NCBI GenBank assembly: GCA_016124515.1
Contig: WGNN01000043.1
Span: 1 to 32,177, forward strand
Direction of reading: 5' to 3'
Length of the DNA stretch: 32,177 bases
Source of the DNA: a bacterium
Lineage (GTDB): Bacteria > Bacteroidota > Bacteroidia > CAILMK01 > JACPUW01
In this document: one piece after another, positions 1 to 7,424 of the stretch
Numbering within the stretch: the stretch's first letter is position 1
Layout: each line of letters begins with the position of its first letter
Translations under genes and position numbers: made by a program
Notes under the pieces: model-generated
What the model was told of the DNA's origin: nothing
What the model saw: the letters and a program-made list of their open reading frames with translations, nothing else
The model's database searches: none

Positions 1-287
1 AGGATAACCGGTGGAATAATGGTATCGTAATAGCCCATACCGATGTATGATTTGAATACTTTGTTTTCGGCAGCTTCGGCCTTCAGGGTATTCAGTAGCT
101 TGTATTCGCTTAATGGCGCATCAAGCTGCATGGGATTTTTACGTCTTATATTGGCGGGAATGGTTTGGTCAATGAGTTCATCCAGTGAATTCACTCCAAT
201 TTTTGCAAGCATTTGAGCGGTTTCATCAGCATTGGGACCAATGTGACGTGCTTCGAAATGCTCTTTTCTGGCAGAAAATTTTGTCAT
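1..287 (-). CDS. gcvP: Glycine dehydrogenase (decarboxylating), P protein, N-terminal part
   Basis: Partial gene running off the left edge; about 95 codons are visible and the ORF track misses it. P protein is the PLP-dependent decarboxylase of the glycine cleavage system, which feeds one-carbon units to tetrahydrofolate. The translation starts MTKFSARKEHFEARHIGPNA and continues with IGVNSLDELIDQTIP and NKVFKSYIGMGYYDT, which match the conserved N-terminus of the family. The PLP lysine region lies outside the window. The ATG at 287 is the only sensible start and follows a TAnnTTTG motif by about 36 bases. It faces the same way as pdxJ, but the 81-base gap contains its own promoter-like motif, so it may be transcribed separately. 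Confidence 0.93.
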   Translation of the reverse strand, partial: MTKFSARKEHFEARHIGPNADETAQMLAKIGVNSLDELIDQTIPANIRRKNPMQLDAPLSEYKLLNTLKAEAAENKVFKSYIGMGYYDTIIPPVI

Positions 288-323
288 TAAAGTAATGGTT
301 TAGGACGTGATTGAAAATCGCGG

Positions 324-331
324 CAAAATTA
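324..331 (-). promoter_or_regulatory. Candidate -7 box (TAATTTTG) for gcvP
   Basis: On the minus strand TAATTTTG matches the Bacteroidota TAnnTTTG -7 consensus exactly and lies 36 bases before the gcvP ATG. I see no clear TTG -33 element at the usual spacing. Predicted from motif and position only. Confidence 0.5.
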
Positions 332-368
332 GCAGCTAAGTATGAAATAATTACTTGGTGAAAATCAA

Positions 369-1082
369 TTAGGCGAGCAGCCTTTTGTACATGCTTATGG
401 TATTGGAAATTCCGTAGTACAAGGCATCAGTTACAAGTGCGTGCCCAATGGATACTTCGTGCAACTGCGGCATGTTTTGGGCAAAATATTGCAGGTTTTG
501 CAAGTTGAGGTCATGCCCTGCATGCACCATTAGCCCCAAATCAGCTGCTCTTTGTGCGGCGGCTATATAGGGTGCAATGGCCGCTTGGCGACCACCTGCG
601 TATTGACTGGCATAAGGTTCGGTGTATAGCTCAATACAATTGGTACCTGTTTGCACAGCAGCTTCTACCATTTCTACCACCGGATCTACAAAAATGGAAA
701 CCCGTATGCCCTTTTCCTTTAGTTTGCCAATAACGTCCTGCAAAAAGTTTTGGTGTTTTATGGTATCCCAGCCGTGGTCTGAAGTAAGTTGGTTGGGGTC
801 ATCAGGCACAAGGGTGGCTTGGTGTGGCCGGGCATCGAGCACCACTTCAAGAAATTTTTCGCCGGGGTTACCTTCCACATTCAGCTCTGTTGTTACCGAT
901 TTTTTGAGGTCATATACATCGCGGTAGCGAATATGTCGTTCATCGGGCCGTGGGTGTACGGTTATTCCCTGCGCACCAAATGCTTCACAATCGGCGGCAA
1001 ATTTTACTATATCGGGCAAGCCAAGCGCTCTTGAGTTTCGTATGAGCGCCACTTTGTTTATGTTTACGCTAAGTCGGGTCAT
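369..1082 (-). CDS. pdxJ: Pyridoxine 5'-phosphate synthase
   Basis: Cytoplasmic enzyme of the DXP-dependent vitamin B6 pathway. It condenses 1-deoxyxylulose 5-phosphate with 3-amino-2-oxopropyl phosphate to give pyridoxine 5'-phosphate. The 237-residue length is normal for PdxJ. Family motifs are intact: VNIN near the N-terminus, TVHPRPDERHI (His43, Arg45, His50), NVEGNP with Glu70, AGHDLN (about 188-193) and the SIGHALV phosphate-binding stretch near 211-217. The start lies only 13 bases after the ptuB stop and no promoter motif fits between them, so some transcription may come through ptuAB. A promoter inside ptuB is the alternative. PLP-dependent gcvP lies next downstream. Confidence 0.96.
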   Translation of the reverse strand: MTRLSVNINKVALIRNSRALGLPDIVKFAADCEAFGAQGITVHPRPDERHIRYRDVYDLKKSVTTELNVEGNPGEKFLEVVLDARPHQATLVPDDPNQLTSDHGWDTIKHQNFLQDVIGKLKEKGIRVSIFVDPVVEMVEAAVQTGTNCIELYTEPYASQYAGGRQAAIAPYIAAAQRAADLGLMVHAGHDLNLQNLQYFAQNMPQLHEVSIGHALVTDALYYGISNTISMYKRLLA

Positions 1083-1095
1083 GTATTTATATTCG

Positions 1096-1827
1096 TTAAT
1101 ATTTGAATTTGTCTTCGAGTCCGCATTTAATCATATACGACCACCTCATCAATCTATTTGAATAAGCGCTCACAACCTCTGCCCCACCATTGAGGTAGAT
1201 GAACTTCATGAGATTATAGTACTCTTCTCTGTCTTTTTGCAGTTTTTGCGCCCAGTAATTTTGCCTTAAGTTGTCAGTTTGCAATGGATGGTTCAAGCCC
1301 AAAAGTTCTATGGTATTTCGCCCCACATCCGATGTTGGAAATAATTTATATGCCCTGTACCTTAGGTGTTGTGAAGGGTCATCCAATGGATTGATAATTG
1401 ACGGAATTTCGCCTTCGGTCTTCAAGTTGTTGTGATGTGCCCGAGTGGAACCTGCTTCAAGTGGAAAAATATCATTTTTAAATACAGTATTGCAAGCGTT
1501 GCAAATGATGAATAGATTATGCCATTCGTAGGCCAGCCAAAAATACCCGGGATATTTCCTTTCTGTGTCAATACCATCTCTATATGCGGTTTTTGGCCGA
1601 TAATGTTCAACCGCATGAAAATCTCTGGGCGAAGACGATTCACAAAAGCAACATTTTTCGCCATTGTCTCTTATAAGCGCTTCTTTAACCGACTCATGCG
1701 CATAAATTGCTTTATTAAAGCTATATCTTACAATTCCAGCCTTGTATTGTTCCAGCAATTTTAGATGCTCCTCTCTACCCTTTGATATTAGAATATCAGG
1801 ACAAATGCCTTTAACTGCCTGAATCAT
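1096..1827 (-). CDS. ptuB: Septu-type HNH endonuclease PtuB
   Basis: Predicted HNH nuclease of the TIGR02646/PtuB kind, the effector half of Septu anti-phage systems. In the 243 residues, a CCFC motif (Cys59, Cys62) is followed by the VEHYRPK histidine strand (His75), an aromatic stretch YFWLAYEWHNL with Asn104, and CNACN with Cys109 and Cys112. This is the usual zinc-ribbon plus beta-beta-alpha metal nuclease layout, and no expected residue looks missing. The ATG overlaps the ptuA stop by one base (TGATG), so translation is probably coupled. Known PtuB acts with the PtuA ATPase to restrict phage. Activity here is inferred from the pair. Retron-associated PtuAB is the main alternative context, but no reverse transcriptase is present. 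Confidence 0.85.
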   Translation of the reverse strand: MIQAVKGICPDILISKGREEHLKLLEQYKAGIVRYSFNKAIYAHESVKEALIRDNGEKCCFCESSSPRDFHAVEHYRPKTAYRDGIDTERKYPGYFWLAYEWHNLFIICNACNTVFKNDIFPLEAGSTRAHHNNLKTEGEIPSIINPLDDPSQHLRYRAYKLFPTSDVGRNTIELLGLNHPLQTDNLRQNYWAQKLQKDREEYYNLMKFIYLNGGAEVVSAYSNRLMRWSYMIKCGLEDKFKY

Positions 1828-3098
1828 CAGCTCTTTAAACTTTGAAGAAACCTTATAGCTGAATCGACTTCGCTGCCGGAGTTTCCTTGTTTCTCGAGTA
1901 TTTGGTTTATTTCCAACAATCTTTTCTCTTCAGCCGCGCTCAAAACCGTTTTTTCCAGAAGCTGGTCCTTTTCCGTTTTCAACATTGCGGTTTCCCTGCC
2001 CCACGCACTATCAATTGCAAATAAATCACTGGTCAAAATCTGGTCAATTCGCCAGTGCTTTATTTCATTAATATCTTCAATAGCCACCACATGGTCGCCT
2101 TCACGCTTGAGTAAAACAATATGGGCATCTGGATTTGACTGAACAATCAATGGGCTGTGTGCAGTGGCAATAAACTGGGTTTTAGGGAAATGCTGACTTA
2201 AATCCTGCATTACCGTCCGTTGCCATTTTGGGTGCAAGTGCAGGTCTATCTCATCAATAATACACACGGCGGGTTCCTTTATGGGATTTTCGCTTTCAGG
2301 GTAGGCTTCAAACATGCGGCTGGCAAAGTCAACGGTCCAGCCGATGAGGGTTTTATAACCGTGGCTCAACTCGTGCATTTCTACCCATCCATAAGGTGTA
2401 TTGAGCTCTATAGAGAGTTTTCTGTCGTTTATCGTTACTTCTTTTATCCTAATGTCCGACACGTCGGGAAGTATTTCAATTAGTACTTTCCGTATTTTTT
2501 CATACCTGTTTTTATGAAAAGCCTTCGTTTCATTGTTGGTTGATTTTGTACTTAGGCTTTCAGCTTCAAGAAACCATTCTTCGGCATTTATTTGCGTGTT
2601 TAAGTTGAACACCAGGTAGTCGGTACTGTGGTAGCTATTATTGCCATTTTCATTAATTACTCCTGTACCCAATTGTCGTGCAGCTGCGTAAGCCGATATA
2701 GGTGGCAATTGGCCATTTGTTTTACTATCAAATCCACTCACTGCCATTTTTGCCCCTGTGCCCGCAATTTTGGTTTTAACTTGATCCTTCTCAACTTCAA
2801 ACGCGCCAAATCTCAAGACTGTCAGCACGTTGCAAACACCACTATTTGTCTTCAATACATCAGCCTTCGTTAATTTCGGAATATCAGGCGCTAACCTTGA
2901 ATCATTATCCATTTTATCAAGGGGATAGCTTAGCGCAATCAATTTCAACAAAGTAGTTTTACCCGTCCCATTTTCCCCAATTATCACTGTCCAGGGTGCT
3001 ATTTCTAATTTACTATTTGTAAAATTTACTGTAATGGCCTTCTTGAAACACTTTAGGTTTTCGATGGTGATGCACTTGAAATAAACGCCTTCGTTCAT
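1827..3098 (-). CDS. ptuA: Septu-type AAA/ABC-like ATPase PtuA
   Basis: Predicted ATPase partner of PtuB, 423 residues, the usual size for type I PtuA. It has an SMC/ABC-like head: Walker A GENGTGKT (41-48), a signature-like LSHG (244-247), Walker B with D-loop CIIDEIDLHLHP (279-290) and a switch histidine in TAHSPLI (312-318). No transmembrane segment is evident. In characterised Septu systems PtuA assembles with PtuB and its nucleotide state controls the nuclease. A role as an OLD/AbiEii-like ATPase would be the alternative, but the adjacent HNH gene favours Septu. The leader holds a perfect 15-bp inverted repeat 15 bases before the ATG and overlapping a TAACTTTG box, suggesting dedicated regulation. 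ahcY upstream ends in its own terminator. Confidence 0.86.
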   Translation of the reverse strand: MNEGVYFKCITIENLKCFKKAITVNFTNSKLEIAPWTVIIGENGTGKTTLLKLIALSYPLDKMDNDSRLAPDIPKLTKADVLKTNSGVCNVLTVLRFGAFEVEKDQVKTKIAGTGAKMAVSGFDSKTNGQLPPISAYAAARQLGTGVINENGNNSYHSTDYLVFNLNTQINAEEWFLEAESLSTKSTNNETKAFHKNRYEKIRKVLIEILPDVSDIRIKEVTINDRKLSIELNTPYGWVEMHELSHGYKTLIGWTVDFASRMFEAYPESENPIKEPAVCIIDEIDLHLHPKWQRTVMQDLSQHFPKTQFIATAHSPLIVQSNPDAHIVLLKREGDHVVAIEDINEIKHWRIDQILTSDLFAIDSAWGRETAMLKTEKDQLLEKTVLSAAEEKRLLEINQILEKQGNSGSEVDSAIRFLQSLKS

Positions 3099-3113
3099 GT
3101 GATGTTAGGTCTA

Positions 3114-3146
3114 AACTTTTCCAAAGTTAAAAACTTTGGAAAAGTT
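3114..3146. repeat. Perfect 15-bp inverted repeat in the ptuA leader
   Basis: The arms AACTTTTCCAAAGTT and AACTTTGGAAAAGTT are exact reverse complements separated by three As. There is no U-tract outside the arms in either direction, so it is not a typical terminator. The ahcY terminator is a separate hairpin at 3153-3186. On the minus strand the second arm overlaps a TAACTTTG -7-like box. It could be an operator or an mRNA hairpin close to the start codon. Confidence 0.8.
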
Positions 3147-3155
3147 GGTTAACAA
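3122..3155 (-). promoter_or_regulatory. Candidate ptuA promoter (TTG - 23 bp - TAACTTTG)
   Basis: On the minus strand TTG at 3155-3153 is followed after 23 bases by TAACTTTG at 3129-3122, an exact TAnnTTTG match. The spacing is at the upper end of that described for Bacteroidota. The predicted transcript start is about 15-20 bases before the ptuA ATG, so the inverted repeat would overlap the promoter core. The motif is partly forced by the palindrome, so confidence is moderate. Confidence 0.4.
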
Positions 3156-3186
3156 AAAAGCCAGCTTCAAATAAATGAAACTGGCT
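3153..3186 (-). terminator. Rho-independent terminator after ahcY
   Basis: On the minus strand AGCCAGTTTCA pairs with TGAAGCTGGCT (11 bp with one G-T pair, loop TTTATT) and is followed directly by TTTTTTG. It lies about 35 bases after the ahcY stop and separates ahcY from ptuA. Confidence 0.8.
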
Positions 3187-3220
3187 CAATTTTTAATTTG
3201 AAATTTTCAATCTTTAATTT

Positions 3221-4534
3221 CTAGTAGCGGTAGTGTTCGGGTTTGTACGGCCCCTCTACAGTTACGCCAATGTACTCGGCTTGCTCTTGCGAAAGTGTTT
3301 CAAGCTCCACTCCTATTTTTTCAAGGTGCAGTTTGGCCACTTTTTCGTCAAGATGCTTGGGCAATACATATACTTTGTTTTCGTATTGATCGGTATTGAG
3401 CCACAATTCCATTTGCGCCAGGGTTTGGTTGGTAAATGAGTTGCTCATTACAAAACTTGGGTGCCCCATGGCACAACCCAGGTTTACCAATCTGCCTTCG
3501 GCCAACAATAAGATGTCGTTGCCATCGATATTGTACAGGTCAACTTGTGGCTTGATGGTGTCTTTGGTATTTCCGTAGTTTTTGTTCAACCATGCTACAT
3601 CAATCTCATTGTCAAAGTGGCCAATGTTGCACACGATGGTTTTGTCTTTCATGAGTTTGAAGTGCTCGCCGGTAATGATATCCTTGTTGCCGGTAGCGGT
3701 TACTACTATGTCGCACTCTGGAATGGCTGTGGTCATTTTTTTCACTTCATAACCATCCATAGCGGCTTGCAGGGCACAAATTGGGTCAATTTCGGTTACC
3801 ATCACGCGTACGCCAGCATTGCGCAACGACTCAGCGGAACCTTTACCAACATCGCCATAACCGGCCACAACAGCTACTTTACCAGCCAACATGATATCGG
3901 TAGCACGGCGAATGGCGTCAACCAATGATTCGCGACAGCCGTATTTGTTGTCAAATTTAGATTTGGTTACAGAATCGTTTACGTTGATGGCGGGCATGGG
4001 CAGGGTGCCTTTTTTCATGCGCTCATACAAACGGTGCACACCGGTGGTGGTTTCTTCAGAAAGGCCTTTGATGTTTGAAACCAACTCAGGATAGCGGTCC
4101 AACACCATGTTGGTAAGGTCGCCACCATCATCGAGTATCATGTTCAATGGCTCACCCGATTTGAAAGCAAAAAGGGTTTGTTCTATACACCAGTCAAATT
4201 CTTCTTCATTCATTCCTTTCCAGGCAAAAACGGGAATACCGGCAGCGGCAATGGCGGCGGCGGCGTGGTCTTGCGTTGAAAAAATGTTGCATGACGACCA
4301 GGTAACGTCAGCGCCCAATTCTACCAAGGTTTCTATAAGCACCGCGGTTTGAATAGTCATGTGCAGGCAGCCGGCAATACGGGCACCTTTCAATGGTTTT
4401 TGAGCGCCAAACTCTTCGCGCAGGCTCATAAGTCCGGGCATTTCTGCTTCGGCAAGTCGTATTTCCTTGCGTCCCCAATCTGCCAGGTTGATGTCTTTTA
4501 CCTTATAAGGAAGTTTGGTGGTTTGATTTGTCAT
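3221..4534 (-). CDS. ahcY: Adenosylhomocysteinase (SAH hydrolase)
   Basis: Cytoplasmic NAD-dependent enzyme that hydrolyses S-adenosylhomocysteine to adenosine and homocysteine, relieving product inhibition of methyltransferases. The 437 residues are full length. Visible features are the N-terminal substrate domain with [19 protein letters not shown] (135-141), [13 protein letters not shown] with the substrate-binding Lys/Asp and Cys200, the NAD motif GYGDVGKG (225-232), and the C-terminal [10 protein letters not shown] tail that completes the neighbouring subunit's NAD site. It follows thpR by 23 bases, probably in one transcript, and ends at its own terminator. Methyltransferase-dependent pathways elsewhere in the window make SAH or related thioethers, but no direct partner gene adjoins it. 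Confidence 0.97.
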   Translation of the reverse strand: MTNQTTKLPYKVKDINLADWGRKEIRLAEAEMPGLMSLREEFGAQKPLKGARIAGCLHMTIQTAVLIETLVELGADVTWSSCNIFSTQDHAAAAIAAAGIPVFAWKGMNEEEFDWCIEQTLFAFKSGEPLNMILDDGGDLTNMVLDRYPELVSNIKGLSEETTTGVHRLYERMKKGTLPMPAINVNDSVTKSKFDNKYGCRESLVDAIRRATDIMLAGKVAVVAGYGDVGKGSAESLRNAGVRVMVTEIDPICALQAAMDGYEVKKMTTAIPECDIVVTATGNKDIITGEHFKLMKDKTIVCNIGHFDNEIDVAWLNKNYGNTKDTIKPQVDLYNIDGNDILLLAEGRLVNLGCAMGHPSFVMSNSFTNQTLAQMELWLNTDQYENKVYVLPKHLDEKVAKLHLEKIGVELETLSQEQAEYIGVTVEGPYKPEHYRY

Positions 4535-4557
4535 TTTCTTTTTGTTGGGTTTGTATG

Positions 4558-5118
4558 TTAAAGTTCGTCCTCTTCGGGTTCGGGTTTCATAGGGAATGTT
4601 TCGAGAATAGAATAGCTGATTCCTCGGTCGTCAAATTTCGACTCCCAGAGTTCCACTTTGTCTATATCGAGTTCAAAAGGTACAATGTGCTGCATTTTGG
4701 GTGTGCGCACAAATTTGCTGGCGTTTGATTTTACACGCCCCAGGGTTACGTGTGCTATGGGTTCGTTTCGTTTGTCGCCATCCAGGTTTTCGCCAAATTC
4801 AGCGGCAAACTCGGTGTAAGAGGGGCTTTCTCTGAACACGGCCCATACCATGCTGGGTTTTCGGTTTTTGTACATGGTTTTAAAACCCTTAAATACCATT
4901 CTGAAAGGGAACCTATCGCCGGCTATCTGACGTATTTCGGCGTAAATCTGCTCCAACTCCGATTCTTCACGGTCGCCAAGAAAAGAGAGCGTAAAGTGCA
5001 GGTTTTCCTTTTCAGTCCATCTGATGTCGCGATTGTGTTGTGTAGGAATGGTGCTTAGCAGCTCATCTTTCACATCGTCGGGAAGTGGAATCGCAACAAA
5101 CAATCTTTTAGTACTCAT
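4558..5118 (-). CDS. thpR: RNA 2',3'-cyclic phosphodiesterase (2H family)
   Basis: Member of the LigT/ThpR branch of the 2H phosphoesterases, which open 2',3'-cyclic phosphates on RNA ends. The two defining HxT motifs are present: HFTLSFLG (His41, Thr43) and HVTLGR (His123, Thr125). At 186 residues it is the usual single-domain size. The C-terminal tail is acidic (PEPEEDEL). It is the first gene of a likely thpR-ahcY transcript. Upstream is a 222-base gap with only a one-mismatch TAAAATTG box. The biological RNA substrate of this family is poorly known and cannot be read from the sequence. Confidence 0.9.
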   Translation of the reverse strand: MSTKRLFVAIPLPDDVKDELLSTIPTQHNRDIRWTEKENLHFTLSFLGDREESELEQIYAEIRQIAGDRFPFRMVFKGFKTMYKNRKPSMVWAVFRESPSYTEFAAEFGENLDGDKRNEPIAHVTLGRVKSNASKFVRTPKMQHIVPFELDIDKVELWESKFDDRGISYSILETFPMKPEPEEDEL

Positions 5119-5339
5119 TTATGTATAATTTATTTGATTTCTACGGCCTCAATTAAACTGCAATTTTACTAGAAATAAAGCAAACAGCTACCCACCGCTT
5201 CGGGTTTAAAAAATGTATGGGCAGCAAGACTTTCATTGGCATAAATCAAACCCACTTGAATTACCCCCTTATTTTGCCCGCCCGCCCATCATTTGGCAAA
5301 ACAGAGCAACTTTTTCATTGATGCCGGCTTGATTTTAAC

Positions 5340-5813
5340 CTATTGCTTCATTTCCCAGCCATGTGTGGTTTTAATGCGGTGTATGGAGCGGATATACGCT
5401 ATGTTGGGCAAGAGCGCTATGAATGTAGCGCCTACCCATGCAGTGCTTATCAACAACAGTTCGTTTGTGGTAAAAACCCCTTCTGGCACATCAAAATCGT
5501 TGAAAATCCAAATGCCAACCAACATGAGATAGGAAGCAAAACCTTCGCCTGCGGTGGCTGCACAAATCAAGTCGTCGGTAACAAAATGGCGCTTGTTGCA
5601 AAAGCCAAATTCGCTCAAAGGCATGGTATCGCCCGACAATACGATTAATGAATCGCCCACCAAGCCTTGGTATTTCTTGCATTTGAGTGCATGCGAATTA
5701 GACAAACTTCGGTAGTAAATCCACTTGCCTTCAGCTACGAAAATATGTCTTTGGGGTTTGCTCACTTTACTGAACTCCAAAGTTTGTGAAATGGCCATCA
5801 ATGGACTCAACAT
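5340..5813 (-). CDS. Hypothetical exported or membrane protein with disrupted N-terminus
   Basis: I do not recognise a family. The protein of about 157 residues has a mixed N-terminal domain (FVAEGKWIYYRS, GLVGDSLIVLSGDTM) and two likely membrane helices near the C-terminus (around GEGFASYLMLVGIWIF and LLLISTAWVGATFIALLP). The ATG at 5813 gives only a stub of a signal peptide (MLSPLMAISQ). Upstream an ATG AAG runs into TAG, yet the frame right after it reads VVFILLMLSPLMAISQ. One extra base after the ATG would give a complete signal peptide, so the true start may be broken by a one-base deletion or a sequencing error. The track's TTG start at 5816 adds one residue only. Divergent from the thioredoxin-like gene. 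Confidence 0.55.
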   Translation of the reverse strand: MLSPLMAISQTLEFSKVSKPQRHIFVAEGKWIYYRSLSNSHALKCKKYQGLVGDSLIVLSGDTMPLSEFGFCNKRHFVTDDLICAATAGEGFASYLMLVGIWIFNDFDVPEGVFTTNELLLISTAWVGATFIALLPNIAYIRSIHRIKTTHGWEMKQ

Positions 5814-5860
5814 CAATAAGATAAAAACTACTTCATGGTACTACATACGCTCTTCTTTAT

Positions 5861-5868
5861 CAAAAATA
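5861..5868 (-). promoter_or_regulatory. Candidate -7 box (TATTTTTG) for the 5340-5813 gene
   Basis: An exact TAnnTTTG match on the minus strand, about 25 bases before the out-of-frame ATG discussed for that gene. Its position fits a start at that ATG better than at 5813. No -33 element is clear. Confidence 0.4.
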
Positions 5869-5979
5869 GTCGTTGCCCACCTGATTTGGGACGATTGGCA
5901 CAAAAACCCGCTTATTTAAGCAACTTACTTTTACCAAATGCAAAGAACGATGGTGAAACAAAGCTTGCGGGCCATGAAC

Positions 5980-5987
5980 TAGATTTG
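5980..5987 (+). promoter_or_regulatory. Candidate -7 box (TAGATTTG) for the 6037 gene series
   Basis: Exact TAnnTTTG match 49 bases before the ATG at 6037, with no obvious -33 partner at normal spacing. Confidence 0.35.
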
Positions 5988-6036
5988 GGTATTCAGCCTA
6001 AAGTGTTAATTTGGGCTTTGAAAACACAGCAACCAA

Positions 6037-6564
6037 ATGAAACGAATAGCCCCACTCCTGCTTTTGATTTTGCCCATGCTTTTGTGCAGCAGCTTTAAAA
6101 GTGGCGAACCCATTGAATGGATGAGCCTGACTGAAGCCATTGAAATGAATAAGCAAGAACCCAAATTCATTTTTATGGATATATACACCGATTGGTGCGG
6201 TTGGTGCAAAAAAATGGACCAAACAACCTTTGTGACTCCAAAAATTACGGAGCTGATGAACAAGTATTTCTACGCGGTGAAATTTGACGCCGAACAAAAA
6301 GAAAAAATCACCTTTAAGGGCGATGAATTTGAATTTGTAAGTGGTGGGCGACGCGGGTACCATCAACTTGCCGCTGCCATACTGCATGGCAAAATGAGCT
6401 ACCCTTCTTATGCTGCCTTCGACGAAAATTTGGATTTGATAACGGTTTTCAGCGGATACCAATCGGCACAAGACTTGGAACCTATTTTGGCTTTCCTCGG
6501 AGAAAAACGCTACAAAAGCCAAACGTTTGAAGAGTATCTGGCTGAAAGGGCCGAGAGCAAATGA
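6037..6564 (+). CDS. Thioredoxin-fold protein with signal peptide
   Basis: A 175-residue exported thioredoxin-like protein. The N-terminus MKRIAPLLLLILPMLLCSSF is a signal peptide that could end in a lipidated cysteine (LLC, weak lipobox) or be cleaved nearby. The mature part has the pattern FIFMDIYTDWCGWCKKMD with a CGWC redox pair (Cys54, Cys57), a later SYPSYAAFDEN stretch corresponding to the cis-proline loop, and a typical C-terminal helix. Such DUF255/thioredoxin_7-like proteins work in the periplasm on disulfides, but the substrate is unknown. Its stop overlaps the next start (ATGA), so the following membrane protein is probably translationally coupled. Confidence 0.82.
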   Translation: MKRIAPLLLLILPMLLCSSFKSGEPIEWMSLTEAIEMNKQEPKFIFMDIYTDWCGWCKKMDQTTFVTPKITELMNKYFYAVKFDAEQKEKITFKGDEFEFVSGGRRGYHQLAAAILHGKMSYPSYAAFDENLDLITVFSGYQSAQDLEPILAFLGEKRYKSQTFEEYLAERAESK

Positions 6565-6779
6565 CTAGTCTGCTCTTTATACTGAGCATTTTTGCCGACT
6601 ACCATAAACCTAATAATTTTCATAAAGGCTTGTACTTTATACTTTTTGTATTGGCCGGTTTCCTTCTGGCCATTTTACTCATAAAGTTTCTTGGTATTTG
6701 GGTTTATTTTGCACCGCCAATTCTTATTTTCAGCTTTTGCACTTACCAAAGCATGCAAAGAAATGACGCTAAAAGTTGA
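6561..6779 (+). CDS. Small membrane protein, unknown function
   Basis: A 72-residue protein whose ATG overlaps the stop of the thioredoxin-like gene (ATGA). It has two strongly hydrophobic stretches (roughly residues 23-42 and 45-60) separated by a short turn, suggesting a two-helix membrane protein. Its end overlaps the next gene by 17 bases. There is no recognisable family. Close packing on both sides argues that it is real, but length and composition alone are weak evidence. Confidence 0.5.
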   Translation: MTSLLFILSIFADYHKPNNFHKGLYFILFVLAGFLLAILLIKFLGIWVYFAPPILIFSFCTYQSMQRNDAKS

Positions 6780-7320
6780 TGGTTTTTCAATTGAAAAAAA
6801 AGTTGTAAAAAACAGAAAAATAAGCCTGAAAACGGCCTTAATGTTACCGATTTTACTGGTTTTTTCGCCTGTGTTGATTTTGGGCTTTCTGATTTTTGCA
6901 GCCATAGATAATATAAGTACTCGGTTTAGAAATAATAAGCAACCGGCAATAGAGCCTGTTTTCAGCACCGAGTGGAACGGGTACAAACTGGAGTTGATAA
7001 ACAGAGCACTGCCGCAAAGCGCGGTTATTGATCCCGAAATTGAATTGTTTCAGTGTAATAGCAGCCCCGAAATTGAGACATTAAAAGACTATTGGGTAAC
7101 AGATATATTCCACACGCCCCAAACGCTATTTATAATAACCATAAACCACAGCTTTACCGAACAGGGACTTTTGGTGATTCACAACCATCAATTAACCCAT
7201 ACACCATTAGGTGGCACTGCCTGGTATTTTGATGAACCTGCCGGCAACCACCAATTTTGCGTATTGAAAAACGAGGATGATAAAACAAGCGAAATTTACA
7301 CCCTTCGGGTCAATGGCTAA
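6763..7320 (+). CDS. Hypothetical single-pass membrane protein
   Basis: I do not recognise a family. The ORF opens at 6691, but the ATG at 6763 (MTLKVDGFSIEKKVV) is preferred because the upstream part only re-reads the preceding membrane gene in another frame. The 185-residue product has a basic N-terminus, one long hydrophobic segment (about residues 27-48, MLPILLVFSPVLILGFLIF) and a globular part of about 130 residues with alternating beta-like strands (LFIITINHSF, GLLVIHNHQL). The topology suggests an inner-membrane anchor with a soluble domain. It overlaps the preceding small gene, so it is probably in the same transcript as the thioredoxin-like protein. Confidence 0.6.
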   Translation: MTLKVDGFSIEKKVVKNRKISLKTALMLPILLVFSPVLILGFLIFAAIDNISTRFRNNKQPAIEPVFSTEWNGYKLELINRALPQSAVIDPEIELFQCNSSPEIETLKDYWVTDIFHTPQTLFIITINHSFTEQGLLVIHNHQLTHTPLGGTAWYFDEPAGNHQFCVLKNEDDKTSEIYTLRVNG

Positions 7321-7424
7321 GCAAGTGAAATAATATTATATTTACCCATAAAACTGCTTGTATGATAGCTGATTTGTTGCAATTTGTAGAGGCCATGCCT
7401 TCCTGACAAAAGCTGGCCTGGATA

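Noticed and set aside
1827-3098. PtuAB as part of a retron (Ec78-like) system
   Set aside because: No reverse transcriptase gene or msr/msd-like structure is visible next to the pair; upstream is ahcY and downstream pdxJ.
3114-3146. Inverted repeat as a second ahcY terminator
   Set aside because: No T-run follows the stem in the direction of transcription, and a proper terminator already lies at 3153-3186.
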